DNA from: Sphingomonas naphthae
GTDB lineage: Bacteria; Pseudomonadota; Alphaproteobacteria; Sphingomonadales; Sphingomonadaceae
Reading direction: 5' to 3'
Assembly: GCF_028607085.1 (NCBI RefSeq)
Contig: NZ_CP117411.1
Coordinates: forward strand, 2,542,001-2,606,000
Length of the DNA: 64,000 bases
Positions 62,932 to 64,000 of the stretch are shown here, piece by piece. The position numbers were made by a program, and so were the translations under genes. Position 1 is the stretch's first letter. Every line of letters begins with the position of its first letter. Under the pieces are notes generated by a model that was given only the letters and a program-made list of their open reading frames with translations, ran no database searches and was not told the DNA's origin.

Positions 62932-63426
62932 CTAGAGGCATTTGAAGCGGTCGAACGGTTCACGGCAGTCGAGGCAGCGCCACATCGCCTTGCACGGCGT
63001 CGATCCGAAGCGGCTGACTTCCTCGGTGTGGGTGGAGCCACAGCGCGGGCAGGCGGCGGGCGGATCGCCGCGCAGGCGGCTGGCCGCCGCCCCCTTTTCG
63101 GGCGGGGCGATGCCGTAGACGCGCAATTTCTCCCGGCCCTCGTCGCTGATCCAGTCGGTCGTCCAGGGCGGCGAAAGTTCGGCGCGGACGCCCACGCCCT
63201 CCAGCCCCGCCCCGTCGAGCGCGCCGCGCACCATCATCTCGATCGCGAGCGTCGCCGGGCAGCCGGTGTAGGTCGGCGTCAGCGCGACATCGCGGCCGCC
63301 GTCCGGCCGGGGGCGCACCCCGCGCACGATGCCGAGATCGCCCAGCGTGACCGCCGGTATCTCCGGATCGGGCACGTTGCCGGCCACGTCGAGGATGTGG
63401 CGGTCGAGCGCGGCGCCTTCCAGCAT
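62932..63426 (-). CDS. paaD: Phenylacetate degradation protein PaaD (Fe-S/zinc-site maturation)
   Basis: A 164-residue MIP18/DUF59-family protein: VPDPEIPAVTLGDLGIVRGV at the N-terminus, TPTYTGCPATLAIEMMV with the conserved Cys, WTTDWISDEGREKL, and a C-terminal cysteine cluster (CPRCGS; CKAMWRCLDCREPFDRFKC). PaaD is needed for a functional epoxidase and probably helps assemble its metal centre. The ATG at 63426 is 5 nt after the paaC stop; the frame is open further upstream, but that overlaps paaC. Confidence 0.93.
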   Translation of the reverse strand: MLEGAALDRHILDVAGNVPDPEIPAVTLGDLGIVRGVRPRPDGGRDVALTPTYTGCPATLAIEMMVRGALDGAGLEGVGVRAELSPPWTTDWISDEGREKLRVYGIAPPEKGAAASRLRGDPPAACPRCGSTHTEEVSRFGSTPCKAMWRCLDCREPFDRFKCL

Positions 63427-63431
63427 CGCGC

Positions 63432-64000
63432 TTACCAGACCGCGTCGGGATAGGCTCGCGGCAGGAACTGCATCTCGGACAGGATATGGCCGAGATGCTC
63501 GCTGTGCCGCCCGGCACGCCCGCCGGTCACGCCCCGGCCGATCGTCGGCCGGGCGAGCCCGGCCTCGGCCAGCACGGCATCGACGGCGGCATCCCACGCC
63601 GGGCGCAGCGCGGCGCGATCCACCGCCTCGCCGGCCTCGACCAGCATAGCCTCCGCCGGATCACTTTCGAACAATTCGTCGACAAAGCGCCAGCACCAGG
63701 CGAGTGCCGCCTCCATCCGCCGCTTGCTCTCGGCCGTGCCATCGCCGAGGCGGACGATCCATTCGCCCGAGAAGCGGACATGATAGGCGATTTCCTTGAC
63801 CGCTTTCTCCGCGACATCGGCGATGCGCCGGTCGGCCGAGGCGGCGAGCCCCTGCATCAACGGCAACTGCCATGCCGAAAACAGATACTGCCGCGCGATC
63901 GTCCGCGCGAAATCGCCGTTGGGCTGTTCGACCAGCAGGCAGTTGCGAAAATCATAGACGTCGCGGCGGAAGGCGAGGCCGTCGGCGTCTTGCCCCTTGC
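63432..64000 (-). CDS. paaC: Phenylacetyl-CoA epoxidase subunit PaaC, C-terminal part (runs off right edge)
   Basis: The minus-strand frame is open from the edge to a stop at 63432 (about 189 codons). It reads LAFRRDVYDFRNCLLVEQPN then GDFARTIARQYLFSAWQLPL and AVKEIAYHVRFSGEWIVRLG, the ferritin-like four-helix core of PaaC, the structural partner of the catalytic PaaA. The internal ATG at 63866 is not the start: family similarity continues upstream of it to the edge. paaA and paaB are expected just outside. Confidence 0.92.
   Translation of the reverse strand, partial: KGQDADGLAFRRDVYDFRNCLLVEQPNGDFARTIARQYLFSAWQLPLMQGLAASADRRIADVAEKAVKEIAYHVRFSGEWIVRLGDGTAESKRRMEAALAWCWRFVDELFESDPAEAMLVEAGEAVDRAALRPAWDAAVDAVLAEAGLARPTIGRGVTGGRAGRHSEHLGHILSEMQFLPRAYPDAVW

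Noticed and set aside
63432-63866. Short stand-alone gene of 144 codons at the right edge
   Set aside because: PaaC-type sequence continues in frame upstream of that ATG to the window edge, so it is the end of a longer gene.

Overview
This is 64 kb of strongly G+C-rich DNA with the look of a Sphingomonadales (Sphingomonas-like) alphaproteobacterial chromosome. The grounds are the density of TonB-dependent receptors (five), an Entner-Doudoroff operon in the order zwf-pgl-edd-glk, HWE/HisKA_2-type signalling proteins, PepSY and DUF2946 membrane proteins, and palindromic intergenic repeats at gene 3' ends. The genus is an inference from gene content; no rRNA is present to confirm it.

Layout. 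1-237: start of a PAS-domain protein running off the left edge. 411-10188 (minus): one tightly overlapping eight-gene operon encoding a TRAP transporter (small permease, large permease, binding lipoprotein), three class III CoA-transferases, a 716-residue tandem 2-hydroxyacyl-CoA dehydratase-like protein and a CapA-type protein. A MarR regulator is divergent at 10359. This is the least ordinary locus in the window: the dehydratase homologue has no cysteines at all in its C-terminal domain, although the family normally binds Fe-S clusters through cysteines. 11071-18624 (plus): a TonB receptor followed by three secreted esterase/hydrolase genes (Abhydrolase_10-like, CocE/NonD, tannase/feruloyl esterase), probably for uptake and cleavage of an ester. 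18597-22892 (minus): PepSY membrane protein, TonB receptor and DUF2946 protein, a metal-uptake group. 22978-31691 (plus): putA, then zwf-pgl-edd-glk with 4-8 nt overlaps.

31770-34811 (minus): a three-protein phosphorelay (CHASE3 histidine kinase, single-domain response regulator, REC-HisKA_2 kinase). 34888-48522: three large TonB receptors, two of which flank four different 2-oxoglutarate/Fe(II) oxygenase genes (41095-45345), a second unusual locus. 48752-50034: a small secreted protein and trmB. 50035-50934: a scar with the tail of an MFS permease gene and the first 78 codons of a zinc alcohol dehydrogenase gene, ending beside tRNA-Ser(CGA). 51170-58792: hspQ, rplU-rpmA, GNAT, DUF1345, M61 peptidase, SGNH hydrolase, and an SPFH / ribbon-helix-helix / small membrane protein operon. 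58891-64000 (minus): maleylacetoacetate isomerase and part of a phenylacetate degradation operon (paaC-D-E-H-F), running off the right edge.

Overall the window describes an aerobic heterotroph that imports complex or scarce organic compounds with TonB and TRAP systems, feeds CoA thioesters and aromatic acids into central metabolism, and burns sugars through the Entner-Doudoroff route. Long dyad repeats of at least six types sit between genes, usually just after stop codons. Functional statements are homology readings by eye; no database search was run.
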